The notes under the pieces are model-generated. The model saw only the letters and a program-made list of their open reading frames with translations. It did no database searches and was not told the DNA's origin. This document shows, one piece after another, positions 48,094 through 60,851 of a DNA stretch of 64,000 nucleotides. Position numbers and translations under genes: made by a program. The stretch spans positions 32,649,524-32,713,523 of the forward strand of contig CAIIXF020000006.1 in NCBI GenBank assembly GCA_903813345.2, written 5' to 3'. How positions within the stretch are numbered: position 1 is the first letter of the stretch; every line of letters begins with the position of its first letter. Origin of the DNA: Owenia fusiformis. Its lineage: Eukaryota; Annelida; Polychaeta; Sabellida; Oweniidae.

Positions 48094-51000
48094 TGGGTTT
48101 ATGGGAAGGCACGAGGTCACGTGATATTGTTTTCCCGACAGAACGATAAGAATGGATGCGGCCAATCTTCGTTTTAACTGTTGTTTCTGAATATTTCGTG
48201 ACGAAAATTAAACAAACTAAAATATGTTAAATAATTAATCAAGTTAGATTGATTTTATTTACCAATCACCAACACATGCAGATATATCAAGCTCTGGGAA
48301 ATCATGTCCAAAGATCGATGGTGACACAGTTTATCAGAAAATATTTAAACTTCGCCGCGCATCCCCTTAATTCATTGGGGTGAATGGAATAGTGTAGGAT
48401 AAAAATCCGAACGCCGAATACATAGAAACTGCGAACGAAACACGTTCCATGTATAACGTTCACCCTTGTCAAAACACCCAATCCAATTTTCTTTCATTTC
48501 AATCATTTTTTCATTTGCACATCGGAGGCCATATTGGGTACAATAAACATAGTTAAAGTTACTCTGCATCTGTTTTAACCCGTCTCCTTGCTATATAGAA
48601 AGCAATGAAGCATCTGCGCTTGCGAAAATATTTTTCGTACAAAGGAAATAAGCAACACCTAATATTTCAAAATCTGGTTATTCACATTTTCCGGAAAACA
48701 TCGTTTTACTTTTCAGGGGAATTTCTAACAATGAAATTTCCATTCTGTTTGTAAAACCCTAATCTGTGAATTATCAGACTTGTTTAGATCAATTAACATA
48801 TTCTAAGCTTCTCAAGCTGATACATGTATATCAGCCTCAATCGCGTGTTTATGCTATATATTTGTTCATCGTGTTAATGAACTAGACCCTGTTGTGATAA
48901 TAAGTCAGATTTTCCTACAAATTAGTGTGATATGCCTTAAGTTCATATTGCACTTGGTGGTTTATCTGATGCTCTCTTGATGTAACTACTCTAAAAGTGC
49001 AAGATTATAAGTCACAGCTCTGCATTCAGAGGGTGAATCAAGGATATAATAAGAAATATCTATACTCAAAATCTTTTTTTCGTGTCGAAACATCATAAAA
49101 TGAAACCTGTCGTATGCAATATTTTTACTTTTGTGGTGATAGTATGAAGCCGTCTAACTCTTCCAATCGTGCAATATCGTATTATCTTAGATTCATCAAT
49201 TTCATGTTGACATTACAACTCTACATTCAATATATATATATCGGATGTTACAAAAATGAGCCTTTTTTGACAAGAATCATTTCGGCAACTGATGAACCAA
49301 ATTCTCTGAAATTTTGTACAAAGTAGCCCATGAGTATTAGCAAGTTACAAAAATATGAAAAAGATCAAGTAAATGTTATGAGGACTTCGAAATTTAAGAT
49401 AGCATGTCATAATATCCCATACCGGAGCAACGCAATGAGAACTTCATAGCATTTGTTCCAATAAATGAGAAGCAATTTCACAAGTAATTTCTCAGCAATA
49501 GATGAGCAAAATATCTTTGACAACTTTACCAGAGGCACTTCAGGGTATCTTCTGCTAGTGCTGTGAATAAGTGGGAGATTAGTCTCTTATTATGTGTATA
49601 TTTTAGAATTAGAGACTGTAGTATGTCACAATAATCGATATCAATGTAAAAGTCACTTATTAATCCATTTTCAAGCAAAAATACTTTTCCGTATTTATTC
49701 TAACAATACATTTTGAGAATGAATTGGATTTTGGATATTTGGGATGAATGAAAAGAAAGAATGCGAAGATGATAGCTGGTACAAACACTATTGTAGAGGT
49801 CTCATATCAGACCTCCAGTTTGGGAATTTTTGACACGTCATTTTGAATTTCTTAGTTCTCACAGAATATTTACTTGATCTTTTATATATTTTTTACTTTA
49901 TTAAATATCAAAGATCTTTCTCAAAATAAAATGATTAAGCTTTTTACTATCCCCCCAGTCATACAAAACTAGTTCTCAAATTAAAATGTGTTGCCGCGAA
50001 CGGCCAAAACTCTATTCGAACAGATTGGAGGTTCAATTTCAATTTTATGTCTCTTCAAGAGAAGACTTGAAATTGTGTTAACTAAACCGCGGGTAAGATA
50101 CGGTATAACGCAAATTCAAATTCCTTGTGTTGTACCTTACCGTTACCACTGGTTACCTCGCTCTATACCGTATACTATGTTCGTAGTTTGTGTAGGTTTA
50201 ACTATGAAATTCATTGTCAAGTTCGCTGTCTAGGATGTCGTTATACATTTACATATAAAAAATAAACATCTTTCTGAAACGATGAAAACATATGTTTGCT
50301 CACATTTCAGCACCCTTATGTTGCACCGTACCCCGCGCCCGTGGCCCGTGGGAAACTCCATGTGACATCATAAAAATAATGATTTGGGTCCAGGAAACTG
50401 GGCATGTAAGACATGGCTGCAATGTTGATGATATGCAATGTTGATGTGAAATAGCCAATTTTTCACACCAGTCCTTTGCACGGGATTTCCGATTCGTGTT
50501 TTCATTAACCTTGAAACTGTGTTAACTAAACCACTTAAACTGATAAATGTACAGGCTGGTCCATATTGCAGACCTGCACTGGTCGGTTGAGGTTGTAATT
50601 TCATGTTTCGTATTATAGCCATAAAATCCCGACCATTCGGGCAGGGCCAATTAAACTTAGCAAAATGAAAGAACATTAAACATGGTGTTATTATGCGAAA
50701 TAACACTTTAACAGATGCGGAATTTGTTTGGGTTACATTTTTGGCTCACTCGGTATTAGACTAGCACTTTGATAGTATTCATGATGTCATATGTTGGGTA
50801 ACAGGCGATGATTTAACCTACTTTTGATGGCAAATGTATTTTAATATGAATGAAATAGTGGCAGGTACTATTTATATTTAATGAGCCATAAAATGGTAGG
50901 TTGATCTGGCAGCTGTTAGTTGAATTCGCAAATACTACTTATCATGGGCTTTCAAAGCCCGTGGTCACCTACGTAGTTTCTTCATCCTAGGTCAAATCCA

Positions 51001-51190
51001 CTCAAGAATGCCCTTAATCACAATGGTGTTACTAGTATATTAGATGCAGCATTTATTAAACACTGGAATCACAGCACCCCTACGCTTAATCATAACTCCA
51101 TCGATTGACCTTCAGCATAGGTCTAGGGAAGAGTAGTAGGAAGGCAGTTTATGAGTGCTCTCGATGTTCATAAGCTTACGACTACTTTTA
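48094..51190. other. Long stretch without a recognisable gene
   Basis: Frames of up to 112 codons (for example 50368-50706 minus, 49988-50233 plus) show no domain, biased composition or splice-bounded structure. A 22-bp word ending GTGTTAACTAAACC, preceded by TTGAAAYT, occurs at 50067 and 50511 in direct orientation. A short palindromic CATGGGCTTTCAAAGCCCGTGG lies near 50944. Confidence 0.55.
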
Positions 51191-51318
51191 TGCCTGGGTC
51201 ACATATGCTCGGCCGGCGCCCCCCGATTTTGTTTTGTTCAATATTGTATTCAATTTTGAACAAAATACTCAATCGGCCGGGTGCCGTAGTGAAAATCGGA
51301 GCATATGTGCACAAGGCA
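51191..51318. mobile_element. 128-bp Harbinger-like MITE, TSD TTA
   Basis: Ends TGCCTGGGTCACATATGCTC and, inverted, TGCCTTGTGCACATATGCTC, flanked by TTA on both sides (51188-51190 and 51319-51321). The interior is a near-palindrome (CAATATTGTATTCAATTTTG between CGGCCGG words). Same ends and same TWA target type as the 4.4-kb element at 27253-31674, so both were probably moved by one transposase. Confidence 0.9.
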
Positions 51319-52012
51319 TTACATACAAGTTATGGATAAGTTAGGGATCCCTCATTTAAACCAAAACTTCTATTCCTAATTACAGCCCCCAAAAACAGCA
51401 ACCCCGAACAAAGTGGGAGTCAGGGGACCCAAAAGCGTTTTTAATGAGAATCCCTTTAGTGAATAACAACCAGGTAGTCGTCTAAGGTATAGCAACATGT
51501 TCAGTTTGCAATTTTATAGAAGGTCACTAAATCTTCTAATCGTTCATTCAGTTATGGATAAACTATGAGTACTGGGTTTTATGAGAAATAATAGCAGAGG
51601 GGCTTGGCCTGAGGCTATTACATGTAGTTCTCATAAGACCCAATTCGAATACTTGATTCAACTTAACCCCACACTGACTCTTATGAAGGGTAAATGACCC
51701 ATGATCCAAGTTCTTTTGTATTAACTATGAGGTAAGTGTGTTGAGAAGTGAGTTGGTTTAACAATGCACTGTATGTATCAGGCAAGGTACAGTTTCAAAT
51801 CTTATTTATTTTGTGTTTACAATTCAACTATTGAGTGGTTGAAAAGGGCTTAATTAGTACAGCTTCGGTGGACTGCATGTGACAGTCAAGGTGTTAATAT
51901 TGAGGAAAACACTGTCAATCATCTTTTGTGCCACACTGGTTTTGGATAGCTTGCAATGTCCATTCTTCAAAAACAATTGAACAAGAATGCACTCTTCTTT
52001 GTTACTACTGTA
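51319..52012. other. No gene seen
   Basis: Non-repetitive sequence downstream of the MITE. No motif recognised. Confidence 0.5.
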
Positions 52013-52270
52013 AATTCTTTGAGGTCAAAAAGGTCTTCAAATTGACTATTTTTTCAAAATAATCTTCAAGGTCTCAGAAATTCAAATCTGACTTTAGATT
52101 CAACAATTGACCTTCAATGACCTTCTCAAAGTAAAGAGGTTCTAAAAGGTATTCTTCAACTTACTTCAAATTGACCGATTTTTTTTTCAAAATCACCTAC
52201 AAGTTCTCAGAAGTCAAATCATACTTTTGATTTGACATTTGACCTCTAAAATTCAAAAATATCAAAAAGG
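52013..52270. repeat. Diverged TTCAA-rich duplication
   Basis: Two related halves: TTCAAATTGACTATTTTTTC (52037) with CTTCAAGGTCTCAGAA resembles TTCAAATTGACCGATTTTTT (52167) with CTACAAGTTCTCAGAA, followed in both by TCAAATC(T/A)(G/T)ACTTTTGATT-like words. Offset about 130-145 bp. Confidence 0.65.
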
Positions 52271-53763
52271 TGGTGACATTTTGTAATGTTAATGCCTTGT
52301 TCTACATGTTGTTATATCATGATTTCTTTACGAAGTATTGGCTTCTTACCTCCTACCCATGTACGTGGGTCGTGATACAGTTTTGAAGGGTTCAATTTTT
52401 AAAGTTTCAAAAGATTATTCAATCTTAATGCTATCTGAGGTATAAATACATTCATAGTATCCATAGATGTGAAATTCGTATAGTCAGAGATAGATAGATA
52501 TAGAGTCATAAAATAAAGCCAGAATTGTTAATTTTAGTTTTTCATTGATTGTCAAAATAGCGCCATTCAAGGGACTGTTCAAGAGAGAAAATCAAAATTC
52601 TAAATTAGTTTTAAATATGTCGGGGTATTCTGTGTTTCATTTTATTAAATCACAGCATGAATAAAGATAATTTTAGTCTCGGGGATCGTAAATTCACCCC
52701 AACACACGACAGTATGATTTGTGCAGTTGTGCTTAACGGTGGATGATGATTCGATATTCCATATTGAATGGGGAGCAATCTAAATGTGGCAATATAGGTG
52801 ACACCTTTTAGACGACTTCCTGGAATTTCCCAGCAAATAAAAAACGTTTAATTGTAGATTGGTTCTATAGTGAACGAGCATTTCAATTAGGCATTTTTAT
52901 GAAGGATAAAATAGCAAAGATAAACAATTTTGCAATTCTGGCCTTATTTTATGACTAGGTCTACGAGTGCATTAATGCACCTACAATTCATATAATCTGA
53001 ATAATCTGAAACGTTAGAACCCTTTACACCAAAGAATGTATTATGCCCCAAGTACGTGGGTACGTGAGTACGAGGTATAAGATTTTTATACAAAGCCCGA
53101 AGTATTGACTGAGGGAATAGAGTGATCGATCGAGGGACAATATCATAATTACACAAGGCAATATCCCTATTGTCAAATGGTAACACCCATAGGATTAAAC
53201 TGTTTATTCCATAAAAAACTTGGGAAATCCAATCAGCAAAAAACAATCGAATATGATCTGAAATGAACAAAAAAGTTTGGCCAAACCATTGGAGAAAATT
53301 ATTATTTGCATGTACTCTGTATACAGTATCAATACCTACTACATATAACACTTTTCGAAAGATCATTTACAGCAAACCCCTTCACAGAGGGCACTTTCGA
53401 AACATCCAAGATGGTTGATGATGAAGAAAGATTCACATGGGAAGAGTTAATTCAAATAAGATGGTATTGAATCATGTTTGTTGAAACATCGCAAATGTGT
53501 AATATTTCAAGTATTCATTTACACTATACAATACAAATATATAAACAAGTATTTCACCTTATGTGTTTTACTAGGTGTTAAACACATTTATGTTTTACTG
53601 TACATACTTTACAGGACACAGTCATGTTGACATATCCACGCTCATTTCGATAATACGCGATTATGCAACAATGAATACACAGGGTATTAGGCACTCACCC
53701 GTGAAGAATATATCATGCCATCTATGGAACATATATAACCACGGGGTACCATCGAATAATTTT
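52271..53763. other. No supported gene; one 140-codon frame
   Basis: A minus-strand frame at 52944-53366 (140 codons, hydrophobic, Phe/Ile/Leu-rich) is the second longest in the window but has no motif I recognise, and frames of this size arise by chance in AT-rich DNA. The rest shows nothing. Confidence 0.4.
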
Positions 53764-55419
53764 GGCAACGTACCGGAGAACGACATTTTACTAAGAAATG
53801 GCAATAATTTAGCACAATATATTTTTTAACTAGAGTTCTATTTTGATTTTGACAAAAGTAAGTATTCCATGCAATAACTATTTCATTCATGAGTTTGTAG
53901 GAATTCTGTTGTAACCCAGTTCTGATCAAGTACGAAGTTATTGAAATCGGCGCAGACGGACTTTACTCCGAAAGATGGTTTTTCGATTATAACTTTTCAC
54001 AACATTTAAGTATAGACTTTTGAAAAAAGTACAGAATAGTCCTTATACTTTTGAATGATCCTGTTATTTCTGATTCACACGACTCTGATTTGTTTAATCA
54101 AAAAAAAGTTTTTAAAATATTACTTAGGAACGTAACCGGAGCTGGGAAAGTAACCGGAGCAGATCAGTTGAATTATTTAATCAAAAAAATTTAAATATAT
54201 GATTTAAAGCACATATACTAATTTAAAAACATACGGGATTGTTCGAATGCGTATTTATTACATTTTATTTAAAGAAAAAAATTTATCCATTGTGAAAAAT
54301 TAAATTTGGTATTTACCATGCATAAGTGCACTTACCTTAGAAAGGCTATCAAACATAGAACAATCATTGTATGGAGAATGAAGTGATTAAATGTAGTAAG
54401 CAAATAATTCCATTTGATTTCACCCATTGTATTTGTTCAGCGAACTATTAAAACCCACTCTGTTATACTATGTCAAGAAAATGGACTTAGTGATATGATA
54501 GTACGATCCTTTAAAACCAAGGAATATCTGGACAAACACAAAAGGATTACCCACGGAAAAGTTGTATTTGAATGTCCCCATTGTGGAAAAACATGGAAGA
54601 AAAGGGCAAACATGATCAATCACATTAAAAAAATCACTGAACAATTTAGAAATTTATTAACTCATGAAAAAATAACTATTTTATGGCATCACTTTTGTAT
54701 TAGGCCTATTTGCTTTTAATTAGCGATGCGACTGATGACTGCCTCTTCTTTGTTTGACAGAACTTTGTACTATACATATATGTCCTTGTGTTACTTCCCA
54801 GCTTCCCACTGAAGCAATAACTATCAGTGAATTTTTTGATACTCTAAAATATAAGTGCAAAAAATATATCTTTAGAAAATTTATATGTTTTGCCATGCAT
54901 TGATTTTCCTGTAAGTGAAGGGTAATAAATGCTCATTTTAACATTCATATGTGTTTGTAAATAATATATATGCTTTAAATCATATATTTTATTTTTCTAA
55001 ATTATATAATTCAACTGATCTGCTCCGGTTACGTTCCCAGCTCCGGTTACGTTCCTAAGTAATATTTTTAAAACTTTTTTTTAAATTAAACAAATCAGAG
55101 TCGTGTGAATCAGAAATAACAGAATTATTCAATAGTATAAGGACTATTCTGTACTTTTTTCAAAAGTCTATACTTAAATGTTGTAAAAAGTTATAATCGA
55201 AAAACCATCTTTCGGAGTAAAGTCCGACTGCGCCGATTTCAATAACTTCGTACTTGATCAGAACTGGGTTCCAACAGAATTCCTACAAACCCATGAATGA
55301 AATAGCCATTGCATGGAATACTTACTTTTGTCAAAATCAAAGTAGAACTCTAGTTAAAAAATATATTGTGCTAAATTATTGCCATTTCTCAGTAAAATGT
55401 CGTTCTCCGGTACGTTGCC
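53764..55419. mobile_element. Fold-back element with 455-bp arms
   Basis: The left arm (about 53764-54217) starts GGCAACGTACCGGAGAACGA and the right arm (about 54964-55419) is its inverted copy at high identity. Both arms contain CGGAGTAAAGTCCG-type words and a paired GGAACGTAACCGGAGC motif facing the 746-bp spacer. No clear target duplication was found at the outer ends. The spacer carries a zinc-finger-like fragment on the plus strand. The class is unknown; long inverted arms and a short spacer are typical of fold-back elements. Confidence 0.88.
54414..54719 (+). pseudogene. Degenerate C2H2 zinc-finger fragment
   Basis: The frame runs through the fold-back spacer. Residues 30-46 read RSFKTKEYLDKHKRITH, the second half of a C2H2 finger (F-x5-L-x2-H-x4-H type), but the CxxC of that finger is lost. 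Residues 52-70 read FECPHCGKTWKKRANMINH, with CxxC, twelve residues and the first His; the second His does not follow at the expected spacing. There is no strong ATG start. C2H2 fingers bind DNA. This piece has one broken and one incomplete finger, so it is a captured or decayed gene fragment. Confidence 0.65.
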
Positions 55420-56400
55420 GTATTCAGGGGTCAATTGCCAATAAAGGGAGACTCGTAGTTCTTCCTTGTCTAATACCGTCTGCGATTGAAAATTGTTGCA
55501 TATGGTTGAACATGAATTGGTTGCTTATATAAGGACCATATCATCAACATTTGATTGACTACATGGATCTTTGAGAAATGTCGGCAATCATGTAAAAATG
55601 AATCGATGTAATGCATCGCAGTGACAAATATAATGGACTTTATGTTGGAAACTATAACAATATGTCATACCACTCTTGGTGGTGACATAAGAAACCCCAG
55701 CAATCCCACGAGCTAAGGATAAAGATCATTCCCAGACCATTACACCAAGTAGCACTTTTCGAGTCATTACAACACAAATTGAATAAAAATACAAATTGAG
55801 AGCCAATACTCATAACAATACTAAAAGTATATTAGATAATATTTAGAATTTGGTCTTAATGCTTTGAGATAGATATAACTCGTTTAACGTTTAAAAGGGT
55901 CAGCATCCCACTGCAAACCTAAAGCCTTTAGTTTTAGCAATTTAATTGACAATGCCTAAAATAATCCCCACATCCTTCAGCATCTCGAGTACATAAACTT
56001 AAAAGTTCGCAAAATCCAGAAATTATTTTACAAAGAGGAATACTGTCTCGTTAAACAAAACAAAATACCTCAAATAAAAATCAGTGACTATAGCATTTGG
56101 ATTCACTCTCGTATACCAATCCTCTCATGAAAGCTCTTATATAGAACTGATAATTCGTAAAAACTTGGATTAATCAAACGTTATAGGATGCGCCTCACAA
56201 TATAGCATCATAGAGTGCACTATTTGTAAGGAATACCTTTTATCAATTTTCAAATATTATACAGAATATAGAATGAAGTTAAGAGAAATTTGTACTCCCC
56301 TAAAATAAGCTGTAAAATAGCCCTAAAATAAGTGTATGGATAGTACTCACAATTAGCAACGACCCAGGGACAATGACTACCACTCCACATTAAACCATAC
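55420..56400. other. No gene seen
   Basis: Non-repetitive AT-rich DNA. No frame, repeat or inverted ends worth calling. Confidence 0.5.
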
Positions 56401-56550
56401 AGTACCTGTCAACCTCTCATCGGTTAAAATCGGGACAAAAATCGGGACAAATCTGGATTTTTCAGAAAAATCGGGACAAATCGGGACTTTTCGAAAAAAA
56501 TCGGGACAGCAAAACCTCTCAAAAATCGGGACTTTTCAGAAAATGCACAC
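56401..56550 (+). repeat. AATCGGGACAAA word block, one-ended
   Basis: Starts GTACCTGTCAACC, the same end type as the ACCTGYCAAC elements, followed by about seven AATCGGGACAAA or TCGGGACTTTTC words. No matching right end follows, so it is a truncated copy or one end of an element I cannot close. The same word fills the element at 61205-61425. Confidence 0.75.
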
Positions 56551-57125
56551 TGGTGGTGAAGCCTGAAATGACGCATTTTTCGTATAATTGGAAATACATT
56601 TAGCATGCCCAGCATTTTAAAGATATATGCAGTGTAAGATAAAAGCCACATTTTACGGTCATCCAATATTGTTTAGAATTGAAGATTTTATATTTACAGA
56701 TTCATGATATGATGTGGTGGTGATTGGCCTATGATTTTACGATGAAAGCGTTGTCTCTATTAACGCATGCCTAATGCGTCGATTGATTTTGAAAAGTACA
56801 CGTTTTGGGATATGATTGGGATCTTGTGGTATATATGATAGAAGTTCCCATGGACCTAAAATCGAAAGGCTTTCTCCGATTCTCAAATGGGCTTGTAAAA
56901 GAGGATCGACGTGTATTCATTTTGTTGAAATACGGTATCGGCATGATCGGGATGAAAACATTTACTCGGATATATTTTAAAATTAAATCGTTTAGGAATC
57001 GTTTAACCATGGGCTTTCAATAGATTGGTTTAACGTACATTCGACATTTAGGCCTTCATTCTGATTCATTTACTTTGGACAGTTTGTAATGAAGATGGCT
57101 TGGCCGCATTCAGTAGTCACTTTTT
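56551..57125. other. No gene seen
   Basis: Opposite-strand frames overlap at 56771-57023 without a motif. Confidence 0.5.
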
Positions 57126-57553
57126 CAGGCCTCCTAGACTTCCAACAACGCGAACATCAGTTCTGATACCGCGAACTACGTTCCTTGCACTCGAACCACG
57201 AATCTTATATCGCGAACGTGAAATCTTATATCGCGCACCACCATTTCCTTGTTTCCGAACATATTTCTTGTACCTCGAACAGAGATCCGTTACCGCGAAC
57301 AATTTGTACATAATACATCCGGGTGTTTGGGATTCCAAGTTACATGTATATGCCATGCAACGGAGTGAAACAAGGAATCGAAATTCAGTTTCTCCTCCGC
57401 TTTCGCCGGACTTTCGTTCCTATGAAAAGCATGCACTTGCATATTAGATGACCCATTCGTCACTGTATTTTGAAACGTAATCTTAAGATTAACATCCACG
57501 CCCCGAGTTGGCAGTTCTTTAAATGATGTGTCAAAGGAAAGCACTGCGTCCCA

Positions 57554-57832
57554 TAGTTCAACAAGTTAAACCCAATACCACGGCTTTCATTTATTAATCT
57601 GAATGTTCTTGTTGCCGTGATTGGGTTTAACTTCCGTGCTATTCTTTCATTTGTTGCAAATTCTCACCATCAGTTATTAAGTAAACGCGCATGAAATTAT
57701 ATGCGCTGCCATAGACCACCATTGAATATTTTGCATAAAGAGCCGAATGGGTACGGAAGTTAAACCTAGGGCGGGCCACAAGATATGTCAGATAGGAAAT
57801 AAGGCCCAGACTAGGTTTAACTTGTTGAACTA
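57554..57832. mobile_element. 279-bp MITE with 9-bp TSD
   Basis: TIR TAGTTCAACAAGTTAAACC and its perfect inverse (57814-57832), flanked by the exact duplication TGCGTCCCA (57545-57553 and 57833-57841). Two further facing copies of the AAGTTAAACC word lie inside (GGGTTTAACTTCCGTGC near 57625 and GTACGGAAGTTAAACCTAGG near 57750). A 9-bp duplication fits Mutator-like or Merlin-like elements (established knowledge); the superfamily is not decided by sequence here. Confidence 0.88.
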
Positions 57833-58729
57833 TGCGTCCCACAGTCATTCATTTTTGGGATCAGAGAGTATCTGCGCACGGTGTGGTGTAATAGGAGATG
57901 TCATTTGTAAAAGCGATATTTTTTTCTTTTTTATGACCGCCATTTTTTCAGACAAGTTTCTAAAATTTTAAAGATTGTATCATTTAGAGCAATATCTTGG
58001 GCCCATTTTCTAAAAAATTCAAAAGACTCTGTTCATTGACCTTTCCTATGCTCCTACTTAAAGCTATTTACAGTGACCTTTTCAGAGGACTGAAAAAGTT
58101 ATTTCATCATGCCTAGGGTCATTCTGACCATGGTCAGTGTGATCCTGGTCACACTGCATCATGCGACCTTTAACTACAAGGTTTACATTTATACAGTACA
58201 CCTACATTGTAGTAATCAGTTATGGCTGTATTCTGTGTAGATGCACTGGCCCGCCCCTCCCGCTGAGATGGGCCCAGAAAAAAGGGTCCGACATTTTAGC
58301 GCTCCACATGTCTTGGGTCAGATATCGTCCTGGTTGCTGAAGTCAGGAAATTTTTGGGAACATGGGGCAAAACGGCCCTCATAATAGTTTGATCCGTGCA
58401 GAGGTTTTTCTAATCTGTCAATCATCGCGAACTTTCATGTTCCATCTTATGAAGGGATTATATTTTACATTTTCTGTGATTTTTCAGAGTGTTCGAAAAT
58501 AATGTTGAGAGGAGGGCAAAATGGCCCATGGGTGGGGCAGAACAGCGCACAATGAAAGCTTCGGTTTTAAAACCAAGATTAATTAACTGCAGGACTCGTC
58601 AACACACATTTATTTCAGACGGTCAAAGATTAGACAGATAAAGTATTCTTTATGGTGTTAAAACTGTATCAAAATTGGTCATCTTATATTTATGTGATAT
58701 CTCAAACACATAGAATAGCGTTTAGTAGA

Positions 58730-59650
58730 ATACATACACAATCCGTGTGATTTCATACACGGTTTGTTCGAGTTTGTACACTTTATGTTTGTAAAATCAC
58801 ACTTGTACATGCGTATTTGTGTATGCATTGTTTAAAAATGACATCGAACAGGGTACACAAGTCGAACAAACTCTTGTGCGGCTCGCACAAACGTTTTCCC
58901 CTTCACAAACCATGATGTGCCGATCACACACCTTGATGTACCGATCACACATCTTGATGTAACATAAATTGCTTTCTAGAGATGTTCGAGATTTTGTTCT
59001 AAATCTCGCGTTACTTTTGCACTGAACGAAATAACACATCAGCGCGGCAAAAAGATAAAAAGATCTAGTTTGTAGTTTCTCAATATATGGCCACTGTACG
59101 TCTCCCCAGCCTAGGGCCTAGGGTATCCTATTATATATTTTTAATTTAAAATTTACATTTTATCACATTTCAACGAAGGGCACCATATTGTAGAAATCAG
59201 GATGTAAATATCACGTGACTTCAAATCTCGCACCCTGTGTGAAGTGCAACTTGTTTGTGACAGCCTATGCGAGCGGGAGCCATCCTATGCGAGTTTGAAC
59301 TCAATGCGTTTGTAAAATTGACACGTTCGTTCGAAATTTACTTTGATCCATGTGTAATTCTTTCAGTATTCTATGCAACTTATAACACAATCCGTGTGAC
59401 ATTTCAACATTGCTTTTGGATTTTTGTAAAGTGATTTGAGTTAGTGCTTACTCTTTGTGTGACACTTGATACAACCAGTGCGTGTGTGAATGAAAATAAG
59501 TTATGTAAGAAAATTAACTGTTGGTATAACATGGATTGAAAATGGCACACGATGATGCTAGTTTCGCATATAATGATGCGTATTTCGCATAGTATGATGC
59601 GAGTTTCGAATCATATGGTTCGAGTATCGCATCATATAGTTCGATTTTTC
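58730..59650. repeat. Interior rich in CACACG/TTCGA words
   Basis: Recurring short words include ACACAATCCGTGTGA (58736 and 59388, direct), TTGTTCGAGTTTG, GATCACACACCTTGATGTAC twice in tandem near 58918-58960, and at 59548-59650 a run of about four 25-bp units containing ATGATGCGAGTTTCG-like words. The pattern again is an element interior built of degenerate short words. Confidence 0.7.
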
Positions 59651-60548
59651 CCATACATCATGTAATGTCCAATTTTGATACAAAATAAATTCCATAATTC
59701 TTAGCCCTTACCCTAAAATTACGATTTAGTAGTCATTTGATATGTTTTGAAACAAAAACTAAGTGTTAAAATCTTTATCAGGATGTTAGATTGTTATTTT
59801 CCTGTATGTAAACAGTTAATCCCACAAGCCGTAATGGGGGAGGGGGCAACATTTAAGTTAAGTTTTCATCTAAATGTTGACAGGCAAAGGGTAGCATCTT
59901 CAAATTATCAGTAGCTGGAGCGACAGATATAGCACATCAAGTATTCTATAAAATCAGGAATATTGTACATAGGGTAGGCCTAACTCATTTCTTTATTATG
60001 ATGCAATCATGGACAAATTTGGAAAAAGCTGGTAAAGAGAAAGAAGATATTCTGGATTTTGAAGCCCTGTGATCGGAGGATGTCACTAATTTGGCCAAAC
60101 ATGTACGTGTTGTTACTCAAAAGTCAGGTTTTGTTGTTATTACCCAGCCCTTTCACTGAAAATGTCAATGCGCGTGATTGCAAGGTAGTCCCAATATCTT
60201 GTGTTTCCTAGAGCTTGAAAATACTGTTATCGTCAATGATTAGATATTCATTCACATGCATGAAAAACTGGGAAAATATTTCTTCTGCATTCCACATGAA
60301 AACACCTCTTTGGAATTACACTTATGCGTAATAATACGAACAAAATTACGGACTTTTTTCGATCAGATGCGTGGTTCGCGGTAACGGATCTTTGTGCGCG
60401 GTACAAGAAATATGTTCGGAAACAAGGAAATGGTGGTGCGCGATATAAGATTTCACATTAGCAATATGAGATTCGTGGTTCGAGTGCAAGGAACGTAGTT
60501 CGCGGAATCAGAACTGATGTTCGCGTTGTTGGAAGTCTAGGAGGCCTG

Positions 60549-60851
60549 TTTTTGATGTAAACTTGACAAGAATTTTGTTTGCCAACAAGGACCTAAACAT
60601 GTAATATAAATTGCTGTGTGAATTAATAATGCGCGCTTTGTTCAAGAGCAAAGTGCATGAGTTAGTATTATTGACGTCTTTTAAAAAATCAAATATCATC
60701 GCATATATTTTAGGTGAAGATGTTTACCAATTTATAGACAAATAATTTCGAAAGGTATATGCTCTATCTGATTTTAAAATATTTCTCGAATGCATTTTGA
60801 ATGTAAAATCTAATAATAAAAAGCCGATATCTACCGGGCTTGGTGCTTTTA
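60549..60851. other. No gene seen
   Basis: AT-rich spacer between the 3.4-kb element and a hairpin. Confidence 0.5.

Larger units (their letters stand above)
57126..60548. mobile_element. 3.4-kb element with 176-bp TIRs
   Basis: Terminal arms 57126-57301 and 60373-60548 are inverted copies with only about a dozen differences, starting CAGGCCTCCTAGACTTCCAA. Both ends abut TTTTT (57121-57125 and 60549-60553), a possible 5-bp target duplication, though a T-run is weak evidence. The arms themselves contain the repeated word CGCGAAC and related GAAC words (ACCGCGAAC, CTCGAAC, ATCGCGAAC). The interior holds a nested MITE and word-repeat DNA. No transposase frame is seen. Confidence 0.87.

Noticed and set aside
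50067-50532. Direct 22-bp repeats as possible LTR or target duplications
   Set aside because: Only the short word TTGAAAYTGTGTTAACTAAA is shared; flanks do not match and no retroelement coding lies between.
52944-53366. 140-codon hydrophobic minus-strand frame
   Set aside because: No recognised family, no splice-bounded structure. Length is possible by chance in AT-rich DNA. Kept only as a note in the stretch description.
55254-55532. 92-codon plus-strand frame in the right arm of the fold-back
   Set aside because: A near-identical frame lies on the minus strand of the left arm (53687-53929). It is arm sequence without motif, and both copies differ in termination.
56424-56666. 80-codon minus-strand frame with FEKSRF repeats
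   Set aside because: Translation of the same CGGGAC words.
57100-57447. 115-codon plus-strand frame beginning MAAFSSHFFRPPRLP
   Set aside because: Runs through the 176-bp TIR with its GAAC words; the antisense strand is open as well. Explained by the inverted repeat.
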